Shown: positions 26,827-36,715 of the stretch, piece by piece
Numbering within the stretch: the first letter of the stretch is position 1
Layout: every line of letters begins with the position of its first letter
From: UBA1535 sp002323775
GTDB lineage: Bacteria; Bacillota; Clostridia; Tissierellales; Sedimentibacteraceae
Length of the DNA stretch: 64,000 nt
Direction: 5' to 3'
NCBI GenBank assembly: GCA_031993545.1
Contig: DAMAHZ010000006.1
Coordinates: 1 to 64,000 of the forward strand
Position numbers and translations under genes: made by a program
The notes under the pieces: generated by a model
Seen by the model: only the letters and a program-made list of their open reading frames with translations
Database searches by the model: none
What the model was told of the DNA's origin: nothing

Positions 26827-27614
26827 ATCAATTCATTTCTCTTTCTATTATTATACATTTTTTCTATTCCTGCACAAAGTACCATCACTATTATACCATA
26901 AAGCATATATAAGAAAATATATACTGATGCAATATTTCTGTCAGAACCAGTTATATATGGTGTCATTATCATTGAAAAGTTTACCGAATTATAGTCTCCC
27001 ACAAAAAAATTTATAAAATATTGCGAATATGAAATGATAAATGCCATTAAAAAGCTCGAAATATAACCATTCATATAAACAGGCACATTTATTAAATAAA
27101 ACGCCTGCCACCTGCTTGCCCCAAGTCCTCTGGCAACCTGTTCCTGCTCTATACCCCATACACGGTAAAATGAATATACCATCTTAAACGCATATGGAAG
27201 CGAAAAATAAACATGAAGAATTAACACCATTACACTTCCTCTTAGTCCCAATATATTTAACAGCATTTTGTGACTTCCGATACACACGCTTACAACGGGT
27301 AAAAGCATAGGCAAATAAAATATGCTTTCCAGCTGCTGCTTATATTTGAAACTGCTTTTTATAAAAAATCTCGAAAGCATTACGCTCAGTATAAGTGAAA
27401 TAAGTGCCGCAGCTATAGAAAATAAAACAGATTTTACTCCGATGAGCCAGTCACCGGAATTGACAAAGTATATAAACCATTTTAATGTTAAATTGCTTGG
27501 TAAATTATCATTAGCTGCCCAGCTTGAAAAAAATGTCCATACGAGCATAGACAATAGCGGAAGAAGCAAAAATATCATTAGTAAAGCAAATATAAGCTTA
27601 TTAAAAATTTTCAT
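26823..27614 (-). CDS. ABC importer permease, second subunit (YnjC C-terminal-half-like)
   Basis: 263 residues with six membrane helices. The cytoplasmic EAA loop is YRVWGIEQEQVARGLGASRWQ-like, with EQVARGLGASRWQAF as the conserved part. It belongs to the BPD-type inner-membrane component family (CysW/PotC-like). It overlaps the first permease gene and the ATPase gene by 4 bp each. In E. coli YnjC the two permease halves are fused; here they are separate genes. Confidence 0.87.
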   Translation of the reverse strand: MKIFNKLIFALLMIFLLLPLLSMLVWTFFSSWAANDNLPSNLTLKWFIYFVNSGDWLIGVKSVLFSIAAALISLILSVMLSRFFIKSSFKYKQQLESIFYLPMLLPVVSVCIGSHKMLLNILGLRGSVMVLILHVYFSLPYAFKMVYSFYRVWGIEQEQVARGLGASRWQAFYLINVPVYMNGYISSFLMAFIISYSQYFINFFVGDYNSVNFSMIMTPYITGSDRNIASVYIFLYMLYGIIVMVLCAGIEKMYNNRKRNELI

Positions 27615-28486
27615 AAAGAAGTTCCTTTTTTAGTTTGTTTAAGTGATTTATAAAATATAACACATAATATAATCGATACTGCCATCATCACAAAGTTTAT
27701 TGCCATAGATGATGCTCTGTACAGCAAATCTGGATTTATATATGAATTATATGCCAGTACCCCTATCGAAATAGGTGTTGATGGACCTAAAAAATAATAT
27801 CCCTCATAGGAAAACAAATTATAATTAAAAATAATCAGAGAAGATGTAAGTATTGAATGTCTGCATAAAGGCAGTAAAATTTTGTACATATACATTATAT
27901 CTGTACAGCCTAAATTTTTAGCTGTTTCTCTATATTCCAGGCCTGTTTTAATAAATATGGGATACAGCGAAAATGCTACAAACGGAATTCCCTTAAAAGC
28001 ATTTAGAATTATTACTGCTATTCCCTTGGAATTGTAAATAATATCAAGAGGTGCTATATCTGCCCCTAAAATTAAAGCTATATGGTAAATCAGACCTCTA
28101 TCGCTGTATGTACTATATATCAGCACTGCCGCTGCAATGTAGGAAAGAAGTATTGGATATCTGTACATAAAAGCTGTCAAGCCTCTCTTTTTTCGAGAAA
28201 AAACATAACTCAGATATGTACCCGCAACAATAGATATCGTTGTTGAAATCAATGCAACAATTATGCTGAACAAAAATCCTTCCAAAAAAATTCTATCTCC
28301 TATCAGCCTAGCATAGTGTTTAAAGGTAATTTCATTTAAAAAAAGCTCGGGTATCACACCTAAGCTTTCTCTAAACGTATTTACAAGAACATAAGCAGTA
28401 ATTGAAAACACTATCAAAAAAGATGGCATGAGCAGAAGTGAATTCTCTATGATGTTTTTCTTATTGCTTTTCAAAAAGAACCACAT
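27611..28486 (-). CDS. ABC importer permease, first subunit (YnjC N-terminal-half-like)
   Basis: 291 residues with six membrane helices. The EAA-type loop YRETAKNLGCTDIMYMYKILLP is recognisable, with YRETAKNLGC as its core. An extracytoplasmic segment of about 60 residues lies between helices 1 and 2. It overlaps the binding-protein gene by 26 bp and the second permease gene by 4 bp, so production is tightly coupled. Confidence 0.87.
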   Translation of the reverse strand: MWFFLKSNKKNIIENSLLLMPSFLIVFSITAYVLVNTFRESLGVIPELFLNEITFKHYARLIGDRIFLEGFLFSIIVALISTTISIVAGTYLSYVFSRKKRGLTAFMYRYPILLSYIAAAVLIYSTYSDRGLIYHIALILGADIAPLDIIYNSKGIAVIILNAFKGIPFVAFSLYPIFIKTGLEYRETAKNLGCTDIMYMYKILLPLCRHSILTSSLIIFNYNLFSYEGYYFLGPSTPISIGVLAYNSYINPDLLYRASSMAINFVMMAVSIILCVIFYKSLKQTKKGTSL

Positions 28487-29663
28487 CCTCCCAGATCTTT
28501 TCTATGATTGCTACCAAATCCGCCTTGATTTCAGCTTGCTTATGCTTTGAAAGCTCATCGTAAGACAAAATTGTATCTTTTAACTCGTCTGATGGAGTTA
28601 ATGCTTTATCAAGATTTTCCTTGTCTCCATCACTAAGCTTTCCATACTCCAATACAGGTAAATCTCCCCATTTTTTAAGGTCAGCCTTAGATATTTGCAT
28701 AGCCGGAGAAAGTGCAGCATTAATCAGCTTTAACGCATTTTCCTTATTAGGTGCGTTAGATGCTATTGCAAGATAGTGAGTATTGAATGGCGTTCCTTTT
28801 TCCCACACAAATGTCCTTGTGCTGCTGTCCCAGCTTCCGTCATTAACCTTGCTGAGTGCCTTGTTTGCATTATAATCCATAGCTATATACACTTCGCCGT
28901 CTTGATAAAGTCCGTCTAGCTGTGCAGAATCCTTTGGATATGTCTTTCCTTCTTTCCAAAGATAAGGTTTTATTTCGTTAAGATACTCCATTGCTGGCAT
29001 TATAGCTTTTTTTATTGTTTCGTAATCAGCAGGCAAATCCTTTATATTTTCATATCCTACCATATCATATATAAGAGTTCTTATAAAGGCTGAGCCAACA
29101 AAGTCTTTAGCTTCAGGATAAGTGAAAACTCCTGGATTTTTCATAACAAATTCTTTAAGCTCTGTAGAATTAAGCGGCGGCTCAGAAAGTAATTTTCCGT
29201 TGTTGACAAAAACAAATTGAGCCTTTCCCCAAGGTGCTTCATAGCCATCTGTTGAATAACCAAAATCCACCGTTGCGGCAGGTCCTACAAGGTCTATATA
29301 TTTTCCTGCGTTTTCAATTTTATTCAAAAATGGTCCGTGCAGAAGCTCATTTTGTTTAGCGTAATAAAAATTCTCTCCGTTAATCCATATTACATCTATT
29401 GAGCCCGCTTTTTTGCTTCCCTTTTCATTTGTAAGCTTTGTCAAAATTTCATCTATATTCATAGGTACTCGTTCAAGCTTTATACCGTATTGCTCTTTTA
29501 CATAAGGTGCCAGCTCATTGTCAATCCATTCATTAACTCTAGGGTCACCACCCCATCCATAAAGCGTTACTACATCACTTTTTTGAGTATTATTGTTGAA
29601 GTAGAATACTGCACCTACAATCATTACTACTGCTATCAACGCAATGATTATTTTCTTATTCAT
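28461..29663 (-). CDS. YnjB-like extracytoplasmic solute-binding protein
   Basis: 400 residues. The N-terminus is one hydrophobic helix (about 3-24) with no lipobox cysteine, so the protein is probably held by an uncleaved anchor. The mature part has LYGWGGDPRVNEWIDNELAP, DVIWINGENFYYAKQNELL and DFGYSTDGYEAPWGKAQFVF, matching the YnjB branch of iron/sulfate/spermidine-type binding proteins. The ligand is unknown. It overlaps the phosphatidyltransferase gene by 8 bp and the permease gene by 26 bp. Confidence 0.85.
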   Translation of the reverse strand: MNKKIIIALIAVVMIVGAVFYFNNNTQKSDVVTLYGWGGDPRVNEWIDNELAPYVKEQYGIKLERVPMNIDEILTKLTNEKGSKKAGSIDVIWINGENFYYAKQNELLHGPFLNKIENAGKYIDLVGPAATVDFGYSTDGYEAPWGKAQFVFVNNGKLLSEPPLNSTELKEFVMKNPGVFTYPEAKDFVGSAFIRTLIYDMVGYENIKDLPADYETIKKAIMPAMEYLNEIKPYLWKEGKTYPKDSAQLDGLYQDGEVYIAMDYNANKALSKVNDGSWDSSTRTFVWEKGTPFNTHYLAIASNAPNKENALKLINAALSPAMQISKADLKKWGDLPVLEYGKLSDGDKENLDKALTPSDELKDTILSYDELSKHKQAEIKADLVAIIEKIWEDVVLFEKQ

Positions 29664-30258
29664 TTTTTTCCTCCAATATTTTTATTGATTCTCTAAGTCT
29701 TTGAAAGACTGTAAACGCAATAAGCACTGCATATAAAAATGTTATTTGCAACATATATTTGTTGAACAAAATCATTAGCGTAAACATAATAAAGCCCTCT
29801 GTCCTTTCCATGAGACCCGCTTGGTAGTGAAAGCTTTTTTTGCCTTTATTTTCTATAAGCATTCCGCTTGTCAGAAACACCGACATCGACATCACTATTG
29901 TACATGTAAGACACAGCAATGCAAATACAGCTTCACCATGCTTTAGTGCGAATATTATAATAAATGCCAGTTCAACCACTCTATCAAAGAAAATGTCTAA
30001 AAGAGTTCCCGTCTTTGTTATTGACTTGCTTTTTCTTGCCATAGCTCCATCCACAGCATCCAAGTATCCTGAAATCCAAAGAACAGCTATAGACAAAAAT
30101 TTATATCCAAAATAATATGCTGAGCTTGCACACAATCCTAAAACAAGTGCCATGAAAGTGACTTGAATAGGGGTTAATTTCAGCTTTAGCAAAAAATCAG
30201 ATGTGCTATTTATATATTTATCAACATATTTTCTACCATAAGTATCAAGCATTTTCAT
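29656..30258 (-). CDS. YnjF-like CDP-alcohol phosphatidyltransferase
   Basis: 200 residues with about six membrane helices. The catalytic motif DG(x2)AR(x8)G(x3)D(x3)D is present as DAVDGAMARKSKSITKTGT followed by LLDIFFDRVVE. Members transfer a phosphatidyl group from a CDP-diacylglycerol-type donor to an alcohol. The acceptor here is unknown. It sits between the CCG iron-sulfur gene (14-bp overlap) and the binding-protein gene. E. coli likewise has a CDP-alcohol transferase (ynjF) near ynjBCD. Confidence 0.88.
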   Translation of the reverse strand: MKMLDTYGRKYVDKYINSTSDFLLKLKLTPIQVTFMALVLGLCASSAYYFGYKFLSIAVLWISGYLDAVDGAMARKSKSITKTGTLLDIFFDRVVELAFIIIFALKHGEAVFALLCLTCTIVMSMSVFLTSGMLIENKGKKSFHYQAGLMERTEGFIMFTLMILFNKYMLQITFLYAVLIAFTVFQRLRESIKILEEKNE

Positions 30259-31036
30259 TTCTCCTTTTCATGCTTTTTACAGCTCTATATCTGTTAATCC
30301 ATGAGGAATTTGCTTCTGTTTGAAACAAAAGCTCAAGCACATGGTATGAAGCAAATGAATTTTGTTTAAAGGTATCTCTGCAAGAAGCACAATATGTTAC
30401 AATATTGTTGGAAGGAGCCTGAGACGCTCTCAAATCAAAAAGCTTCTTTCCACTTTGAGGATTTAGAGCCATAAGCATATCTTTTTTTCCGCAGCACACT
30501 GTTTTTTCCTTGTTGTTTCTAAATTCCAAAACCTCAGCACCCATCTTATGCAAAATACTTCTTACATGCTCTGCTGCCTCTATATCATTAACAACAGGGC
30601 ATGGGTCATGTAAAGAAAACTTTCTTCCGTTTAATATACCTAGACAATCTTTAGGAAAATATTCATCTATGATATGCCATGCTGATTGCACATTCACTTC
30701 ACTAAATTCGCCCAATGTGACAAAACAGTTAAGACAAAGAGTATAAATATTTTTAATTCCATTTTCTTTAAAACTGTTCTTGAAAGATTCTTTTATTTTT
30801 TTAAAATCCTCTCCATGCTTAATATGCTTTGACGGTTTTCCACAGCAGGATGTGCTGTATGAAAGCTCTGGGATTGCAGTTTTCAATAGCCTATATGTTT
30901 TATCTGTTATTTCACTTCCCATTGATAGAACAGCACAGCCCGGCCAAAAAACATCTGCACCGCTGCTTGTCGTCGAAAACATTCTATTAAAACTCAATAT
31001 TTGATGGCTTTTTACTATAAGTTCTCTATAATTCAT
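30245..31036 (-). CDS. Two-CCG-domain iron-sulfur protein (HdrB/GlpC-like)
   Basis: 263 residues. Two cysteine-rich CCG modules are seen. The first has WPGCAV, TSCCGKPSKH and LCLNCF; the second has HDPCPV, VCCGKKDM and YCASC. Such motifs bind non-cubane [4Fe-4S] clusters in HdrB and related disulfide reductases or quinone-linked oxidoreductases. No membrane helix or signal peptide is visible. It lies 11 bp downstream of a TVP38 gene. The E. coli ydjXYZ operon also pairs TVP38 proteins with an iron-sulfur protein (YdjY), though of another type. Confidence 0.85.
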   Translation of the reverse strand: MNYRELIVKSHQILSFNRMFSTTSSGADVFWPGCAVLSMGSEITDKTYRLLKTAIPELSYSTSCCGKPSKHIKHGEDFKKIKESFKNSFKENGIKNIYTLCLNCFVTLGEFSEVNVQSAWHIIDEYFPKDCLGILNGRKFSLHDPCPVVNDIEAAEHVRSILHKMGAEVLEFRNNKEKTVCCGKKDMLMALNPQSGKKLFDLRASQAPSNNIVTYCASCRDTFKQNSFASYHVLELLFQTEANSSWINRYRAVKSMKRRNENA

Positions 31037-31047
31037 AATATCTCTTT

Positions 31048-31752
31048 CTATTTATTTTTTCTTTCATTATAAATTCGTTTTAACAATATTATTAAGATAC
31101 TAAGAGCAAACAGTATCAAAAGTGCTGTAACAATCATTCTCACACTACCCGTAAGCATTCCTCCAACATATGAATAAACTATGGTTGCAGGAAGCTGTCC
31201 AATTCCAGTAGCTATCAGAAATTGTATAAAACCAATTGATGTCAAGCCTGCCGCATAGCTTACGATGTCAAATGAAACAAAAGGGAGTAATCTACAAATC
31301 AATATAGTGTGCTTTCCATACCTTTGAAAAAATCCGTCTACACTTTCAAGTGCAAATTTGCTGGTGAGTTTTTCAACCACATCACGTCCTAATGTTTTTG
31401 CAATATAAAAGCACAGTGCCGCACCTGCCATTGAGCTGGTCCATGAAAGTATAGCTCCCTGCCACCAGCCAAAAATTGCAGCATTAGCAAATGTAATTAG
31501 AAATGCTGGCAATGGTGCGACTAAAGACTGAAATACCATAAGGAAGAAAGATACAATTACAGCATAAATGCCAAATGATCTTATGTATTCAGCTATTGTT
31601 TCGATATTCATTGAAGCAAAAATCGAAAATATTTTGTTAAAAAAGGATTTAACTTCCGGAACTACGAAGTAGAGTATAACTGCTAGTACTAGCAATGCAA
31701 TTATTATGATTTGCGCTATGCGCTTCTTTTTATGTATTAATTCATTTTTCAT
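31048..31752 (-). CDS. TVP38/TMEM64-family membrane protein (first copy)
   Basis: 234 residues, about six membrane helices. The family core is PAFLITFANAAIFGWWQGAILSW, GAALCFYIAKTLGRD and RLLPFVSFDIVSYAAGLT. TVP38 proteins are related to DedA and to eukaryotic lipid scramblases; YdjX and YdjZ of E. coli belong here. It heads the seven-gene operon. The only in-frame start after an upstream TAA is ATG 31752. A strong AAGGAGG lies 40 nt further upstream and so does not serve this start. Confidence 0.87.
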   Translation of the reverse strand: MKNELIHKKKRIAQIIIIALLVLAVILYFVVPEVKSFFNKIFSIFASMNIETIAEYIRSFGIYAVIVSFFLMVFQSLVAPLPAFLITFANAAIFGWWQGAILSWTSSMAGAALCFYIAKTLGRDVVEKLTSKFALESVDGFFQRYGKHTILICRLLPFVSFDIVSYAAGLTSIGFIQFLIATGIGQLPATIVYSYVGGMLTGSVRMIVTALLILFALSILIILLKRIYNERKNK

Positions 31753-31817
31753 ATATATAGTCCAATTGTCTTAAAATTTTCTTTTGGATATCCTCCTTAG
31801 ATTTTCTTATTTTAATT

Positions 31818-31847
31818 ATTATACCCCTTTTATGCTCTATAACTCAA
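31818..31847 (-). promoter_or_regulatory. Promoter of the TVP38-CCG-Ynj operon
   Basis: Minus-strand TTGAGT (31842-31847), an 18-bp spacer and TATAAT (31818-31823) lie 65 bp before the first gene of the operon, just beyond the end of the SLH gene. Confidence 0.65.
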
Positions 31848-31860
31848 GCCTTAATATTGT

Positions 31861-34800
31861 TTATAAAATTTCTTTGATAAATCTTGTTAAAATTTCGGCT
31901 GCTTCTCCACGGGTTATCCCATCACTCGGTGCCAGTATTTTATTGTCTTTTCCACGCAATAATCCAGTAGAGACTGCCCATTCCATAGCGTGCTTACTCC
32001 AATCGGCAATTTTATCACTGTCGTTATATGAGCTCAAATCAGCTTTGGATGTAATATCTATACCCTTGTGCTGAGCGTAACGATAAAGCATAGTAATCAA
32101 TTGTTCCCTTGTCAGTTTCTCATTTGGGGCAAAAGAATCGCTAGTTATGCCCTTAACAACATTAGCTTTAGCTGCCCATGCAATTCCATCAATGTACCAT
32201 GAATTTCCTTGTACATCCTTGAAAGATAAATTGCTACCATCTATTTCAGGATTTTTTTCATAACGATAAAGTACAGTTGCCAGCATAGATCTAGTCATGG
32301 AAGAATTAGGAGCAAATTCAGCATCTGATGCACCAGTAAAAATACCTTGCGCAATTACAAAATTAATACTATCTTTAGCCCAATGGTTGTTAATATCCGT
32401 GAATTTCACAACAGCTTTAACCTTAAACACAACCTCTATGGTATGTTCTTTATCATCAGAAAATTTGTAAGAGCTTAATGCTCCAACGGATTTTCCGTCA
32501 ATAATCAAATCAGCAATTTCATATCCGTTATCAGGTACTATTTCTATCGTTCTCTTATCATCAGCCATTATAACCTTTCCACCGGTTGTTTCTTTTGGCA
32601 AGGTAATAATCGGTGTTTTTACAGTTGAAGAACTGCTGCTGTCACTGTTACTATCTTCGCCACCACTAAATTCACGATAAATTATATCATAGGATTCTGA
32701 CTTTGGAAAATCTAAGTGCTTTTTATTATAAGTGTATAGATTAATCTTTCCGCTATCTTCAAAACCTGTGTTATGGTCAAATGAGCTTGCATCTAACTTC
32801 TCTATGCTATTTGGCAGATTAACTTCTTTTAAAAGGCTTACAGCAAAAGCATATGCACCTATCTCCTCTAGTCCCTCATTAAGTATTAGCTTCTCCAAGC
32901 GAATAGCTTTAGTAGTACCAGAGAATGCCCTATAACCTAAAACCTTGACACTGCTAGGAATTTCTAATTCCTTAATTTGATGGTAGTAGAACGCACCTCG
33001 TCTGATTTCTGTAACAGAATTAGGAATTCTTAGAGTCTTCAACTGCGCACCATTGAAGGCATACTCATCTATAATCTCTACTCCTTGAGGAATTTCAATA
33101 TACTGTAATGTAATGTTTCGGGCAAATAAACCTTTTGGAATTACTTTAATATTACTTGGCAAAGTAACATCTGTCAATTTGTTGGTTGAAAATGCACCTT
33201 CCTCTATATTAACAATAGTCTCTGGAATAATAAGCTTTTGTAACTTGTTACCATTAAAACATTGTTGCTTTAAAGTAGTTAAAGTGCTAGGGAATTCAAT
33301 AGTTGTCAGATTATTATATTGGAATGCTCTTTCTTCAATTACCTCTAAAAATTTCGGTAACACAACTTTGTTTAAGCCATTAGGAGAGATAACTTCTTCT
33401 TTAATAAACTCATAACCATCAGGAATAAATGCTTCCTTAGCTATTTTTGTAATATTTTCGCCTTCCAGATTCTTATCAGGCAAAATGGTGTATCTATATA
33501 ATATAGCTTTTGCTTTGCCTTCTTCTGTAAAGCCTGTTAAGCTTGTTCCTTCATAAGTGAAATCACTGGCTGTCCACAGCTCTTGTGGGTTAAAGTACAC
33601 TATTTTATGACTTTTTGCATCTGCTATAAAATCTTTATGTGCTGCATTGGTAGTATAAATATCTACAGCACCACTTGTTACGCCTATATTATCAACAAAG
33701 CTACTTTTATCTAAAGCAATAACACTGTTTGGAATATCCACTCTTGTCAACAGATTTTTATTAAATGCACCCTTTGATATGGTTTCTAATCCCTCATTCA
33801 AAGTTAAGGATTTAAGAGTTTTTAAGTTTAAATTTCCTTCAAAGGCTTGTTTTCCAATGTACTTAACATTACCCGGAATAGTCAGTGCCTCTAATTTGTG
33901 CAATATAAAAGCGGAATCGCCAATTTTTTCTACTGTAGAAGAAATAACTAATGTCTTTAATTGAGCACCTCTAAAGGCATTTGCCCCAATTTCTTCTACT
34001 CCCTCAGGTATCTCTAAGTTTGTTAAAGTAGTATTGGCAGTAAATGCACCTGCTGGAATCAATTTTAATTTATGATTTATTTCCAGTGTCGTAAGCTTAT
34101 TTATACCAAAAGCACCATTCCCCATTGTTGTTAAGTTTGTCGGTAATGTAAGTGTTGTAAGCTTATTACCGTTAAATGCCATCATCCCTATATGTTCAAG
34201 AGAATCTGGGAACGATAAATCCTTAAAATTATTATACTGGAAGGCATTATCTCCAATTATCTGTAATCCTTTTGGAAATGCTACGCTTGTAAATCCGTCC
34301 GGAGAAATTACTTCATTTTCATTGAACTGCGCTTCCATCTTAAATGAATTAGAAGCAATTTCTGTGATTGTTTCGCCTTGTGGGTTTACATCAGGTAAGA
34401 CAAGATTTTTATTATCAATAGCCTTTATCTTTCCATCTTCAGACAAACCAGTAATTTTTCTGCCTTCGTATGTAAAGTCCTTTGCTTCCCACTCAGCAGA
34501 GCCTTCTGCATCCTTCAAAATAAGTTTTTGATAAGACGAAATGTTTTTTCCTCCAATACGGAAAATACGGTCGGCATTAAAATGGTTGGCATTTGAAGTA
34601 TACATATAAACAATTCCTGAACCGTCTACAGGAGATGATTCAATGCCTGTGTTGTTCAAGAATGCAGTACCCGCTAACTTTTCTACTCTATAAGGAAGAA
34701 TAAAGCTTTTTATTTGATTATTACAAAAAGCGGTACCGTCTATTTGGATTTTCTCTTTTGTATCTGCAATAGTTAAAGAACTTATTTTATTATCCTCAAA

Positions 34801-36120
34801 TGCACCGTTTCCTATCTTTAAGGTACTTTGCGGAAAATGCACTGCTGTAATTTTATTATAGCGAAAGCACTGAGCTTCAAAATTACGAACACCTTCTGGA
34901 ATTGTCAATTCACTAATGCTGTTGTTCATAAAAGCCCCGGCATTGATTGTAAATTCATTTAATCCTTCTGGAAAGATTACTTTTGTCAAGCCCTTGTTGG
35001 CAAAAGCATTGGTAGCAATAGCGGTAATTGTATTGCCGTCTTTGTTTTTTAGAGGAATTTCCAAAACCGTGTTGTCTGCTAGTTTATTAAGACCTGTATC
35101 ACTAAAACCAGTCATAATTGTAGCATTAGTAGTATCGTACGTGAAGTCTTCTGCTGTCCAAGGTTTTTCTTCTAGGATTAGTTTTGCAGAAGCTGATTTC
35201 TGTTTTGAATCCTCAGCATCGAAATGAAAAATTGTTTTAGTAGCCAGATGTAAAGGGTTTTCTGTATACAAATAGACTAATTTAGCAGTAACAGGGTCAT
35301 TGCCAAGATTATTTGCAAAAGCATCGCCAGCAATCCCTTTTACCTTATAGGGCAGGCGTACTGTTTTAAGATTATTCTTAGCAAATGAACTCTTTTGAAT
35401 ATCAATTCCATCCAACAAATTAGAATTATATCGATTTTCTTCAAAGACAAGAGTTTCTATCTGGTTTGTGCCAAAAGCTATCATTCCAATAGTACTGATA
35501 TTATTATGTATCGTAACTTCTGTTAAGCTATTATCAAGGAATGTACCATCATTAATTACTGTAACACCTCGTGGAATTTCAACATGGGTAATATTTTTAT
35601 TGCTCATAAAAGCCTGTTTGCCTAATAAGCTTAAATTATCAGGAAGCTTTAATTCGCCACTAATGCTATTTGAACTGAAAGCAGCATCTCCAATTGTTAC
35701 AATAGTATCTGGAAAAGTAACAGATGTTAATTTATTTTTCGTAAAAGCCTTTACTCCGATCCCCGTAATTGCAGTACCAGTAACATTTTGAGCAGGTATT
35801 ACTAAATCTTTATTTGTTGCAAGTTTATTAAGACCCTCTGTACTAAATCCTATAATAATTGTTTCATCATTTGGGTCATATTTAAAATCTGTTGCAAGCC
35901 AGCTGTCCTCAAGAGCATATGCCCCAATATCAGTGACTTCTGTAGTTCCAACATTAATTGTTTCATTGGCACTATACTCAAAATCTGATACAATCCAGCT
36001 ATTTCCTGTGTCTGCAAAAGCGATTGCGGATACAGGAGAAAAAATTGCAACTATTATATAAACAGGTAATAATATTTTCGTTATTTTTTTAATTAATTTG
36101 TTCATCATTTTGTCCATCAT
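31861..36120 (-). CDS. Giant BspA-type leucine-rich-repeat surface protein with SLH anchor
   Basis: About 1,419 residues from the ATG at 36120 (GAGG 6 nt upstream). A signal peptide ends near residue 37 (AIAFA). Four modules, each opening with a W-x-A-x-DF-x-Y strand (about residues 74, 321, 544 and 849), carry BspA-like LRR_5 repeats such as IGDNAFQYNN and IPEGVEEIGANAF. A Ser-rich linker (about 1160-1175) and an InlB-like beta domain follow. Three C-terminal SLH repeats contain NHWAKDSINFVIAQGIF. BspA repeats commonly mediate adhesion. The gene sits between the two halves of the Ynj-like region. Confidence 0.92.
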   Translation of the reverse strand: MMDKMMNKLIKKITKILLPVYIIVAIFSPVSAIAFADTGNSWIVSDFEYSANETINVGTTEVTDIGAYALEDSWLATDFKYDPNDETIIIGFSTEGLNKLATNKDLVIPAQNVTGTAITGIGVKAFTKNKLTSVTFPDTIVTIGDAAFSSNSISGELKLPDNLSLLGKQAFMSNKNITHVEIPRGVTVINDGTFLDNSLTEVTIHNNISTIGMIAFGTNQIETLVFEENRYNSNLLDGIDIQKSSFAKNNLKTVRLPYKVKGIAGDAFANNLGNDPVTAKLVYLYTENPLHLATKTIFHFDAEDSKQKSASAKLILEEKPWTAEDFTYDTTNATIMTGFSDTGLNKLADNTVLEIPLKNKDGNTITAIATNAFANKGLTKVIFPEGLNEFTINAGAFMNNSISELTIPEGVRNFEAQCFRYNKITAVHFPQSTLKIGNGAFEDNKISSLTIADTKEKIQIDGTAFCNNQIKSFILPYRVEKLAGTAFLNNTGIESSPVDGSGIVYMYTSNANHFNADRIFRIGGKNISSYQKLILKDAEGSAEWEAKDFTYEGRKITGLSEDGKIKAIDNKNLVLPDVNPQGETITEIASNSFKMEAQFNENEVISPDGFTSVAFPKGLQIIGDNAFQYNNFKDLSFPDSLEHIGMMAFNGNKLTTLTLPTNLTTMGNGAFGINKLTTLEINHKLKLIPAGAFTANTTLTNLEIPEGVEEIGANAFRGAQLKTLVISSTVEKIGDSAFILHKLEALTIPGNVKYIGKQAFEGNLNLKTLKSLTLNEGLETISKGAFNKNLLTRVDIPNSVIALDKSSFVDNIGVTSGAVDIYTTNAAHKDFIADAKSHKIVYFNPQELWTASDFTYEGTSLTGFTEEGKAKAILYRYTILPDKNLEGENITKIAKEAFIPDGYEFIKEEVISPNGLNKVVLPKFLEVIEERAFQYNNLTTIEFPSTLTTLKQQCFNGNKLQKLIIPETIVNIEEGAFSTNKLTDVTLPSNIKVIPKGLFARNITLQYIEIPQGVEIIDEYAFNGAQLKTLRIPNSVTEIRRGAFYYHQIKELEIPSSVKVLGYRAFSGTTKAIRLEKLILNEGLEEIGAYAFAVSLLKEVNLPNSIEKLDASSFDHNTGFEDSGKINLYTYNKKHLDFPKSESYDIIYREFSGGEDSNSDSSSSSTVKTPIITLPKETTGGKVIMADDKRTIEIVPDNGYEIADLIIDGKSVGALSSYKFSDDKEHTIEVVFKVKAVVKFTDINNHWAKDSINFVIAQGIFTGASDAEFAPNSSMTRSMLATVLYRYEKNPEIDGSNLSFKDVQGNSWYIDGIAWAAKANVVKGITSDSFAPNEKLTREQLITMLYRYAQHKGIDITSKADLSSYNDSDKIADWSKHAMEWAVSTGLLRGKDNKILAPSDGITRGEAAEILTRFIKEIL

Positions 36121-36195
36121 TATGCACCTCAATATTATTTTACTCTTTAAATTCTTTAATTTTAGAATATATCCCCTTTAGAATGCAATATAATG

Positions 36196-36236
36196 AAAAA
36201 GGGATAGCCTACACATTGCAAACTATTCCCTTTTTT
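36196..36236 (-). terminator. Terminator after the single-rhodanese lipoprotein gene
   Basis: AAAAAGGGATAG (36196-36207) pairs with CTATTCCCTTTTT (36223-36235). Runs of T on both strands fit termination of the minus-strand rhodanese transcript before the LRR-SLH gene. Confidence 0.8.
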
Positions 36237-36247
36237 TATGCAGATTT

Positions 36248-36715
36248 TTATTTTTCAAGTAAATCAGTGTAAGTCCAGCCTTTGTATCCACCCTCTAAAG
36301 TGTAGATATTAGAAGCTTCTATCCCTGCTGCTTTTAAAAGTTCTGTTGCAGCTGCAGCGTATCTTTTACCAGAATAGCATAACAACACTATTTTCTTACC
36401 TTTAACATCTGTTTCTGATAATACTTTTTCTATATTTGCTTTAGCAGGTCCATTGTCATTATTAGTAACTATGGAATCCATATCAGCAGATATAGCACCT
36501 TTAACATGCTCAGTATCATAATCTGCTTTTTTTCTAACGTCGAAAACTATATAATCACCTTTGTTTTCTGATATAATAGTTTTGAGTTCATCTGCCTTCA
36601 TGTACTGTGTTGTATCTACATCACCTTGTTTTTGATCTGCTTTAGTACTACATCCTGCAAATACGCTTACTAACAAGACAAGTACTAAAAATAAAGATAA
36701 ATACTTTTTATTCAT
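36248..36715 (-). CDS. Single-domain rhodanese lipoprotein
   Basis: 155 residues. A lipoprotein signal ends in VFAGC (Cys21), so the mature protein is tethered outside the membrane. One rhodanese domain (about 40-150) has FDVRKKADYDTEHVKGAISAD and the active-site loop CYSGKR with the catalytic cysteine. The domain and even the upstream non-coding DNA are near-duplicates of the first domain and upstream region of the gene at 38125-39570. It could carry persulfide sulfur or selenium; the acceptor is unknown. Confidence 0.92.
   Translation of the reverse strand: MNKKYLSLFLVLVLLVSVFAGCSTKADQKQGDVDTTQYMKADELKTIISENKGDYIVFDVRKKADYDTEHVKGAISADMDSIVTNNDNGPAKANIEKVLSETDVKGKKIVLLCYSGKRYAAAATELLKAAGIEASNIYTLEGGYKGWTYTDLLEK

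Noticed and set aside
31861..36120. A DNA-level tandem array that might be CRISPR-like
   Set aside because: The periodicity is that of protein leucine-rich repeats in one open frame; there are no identical repeats with unique spacers.
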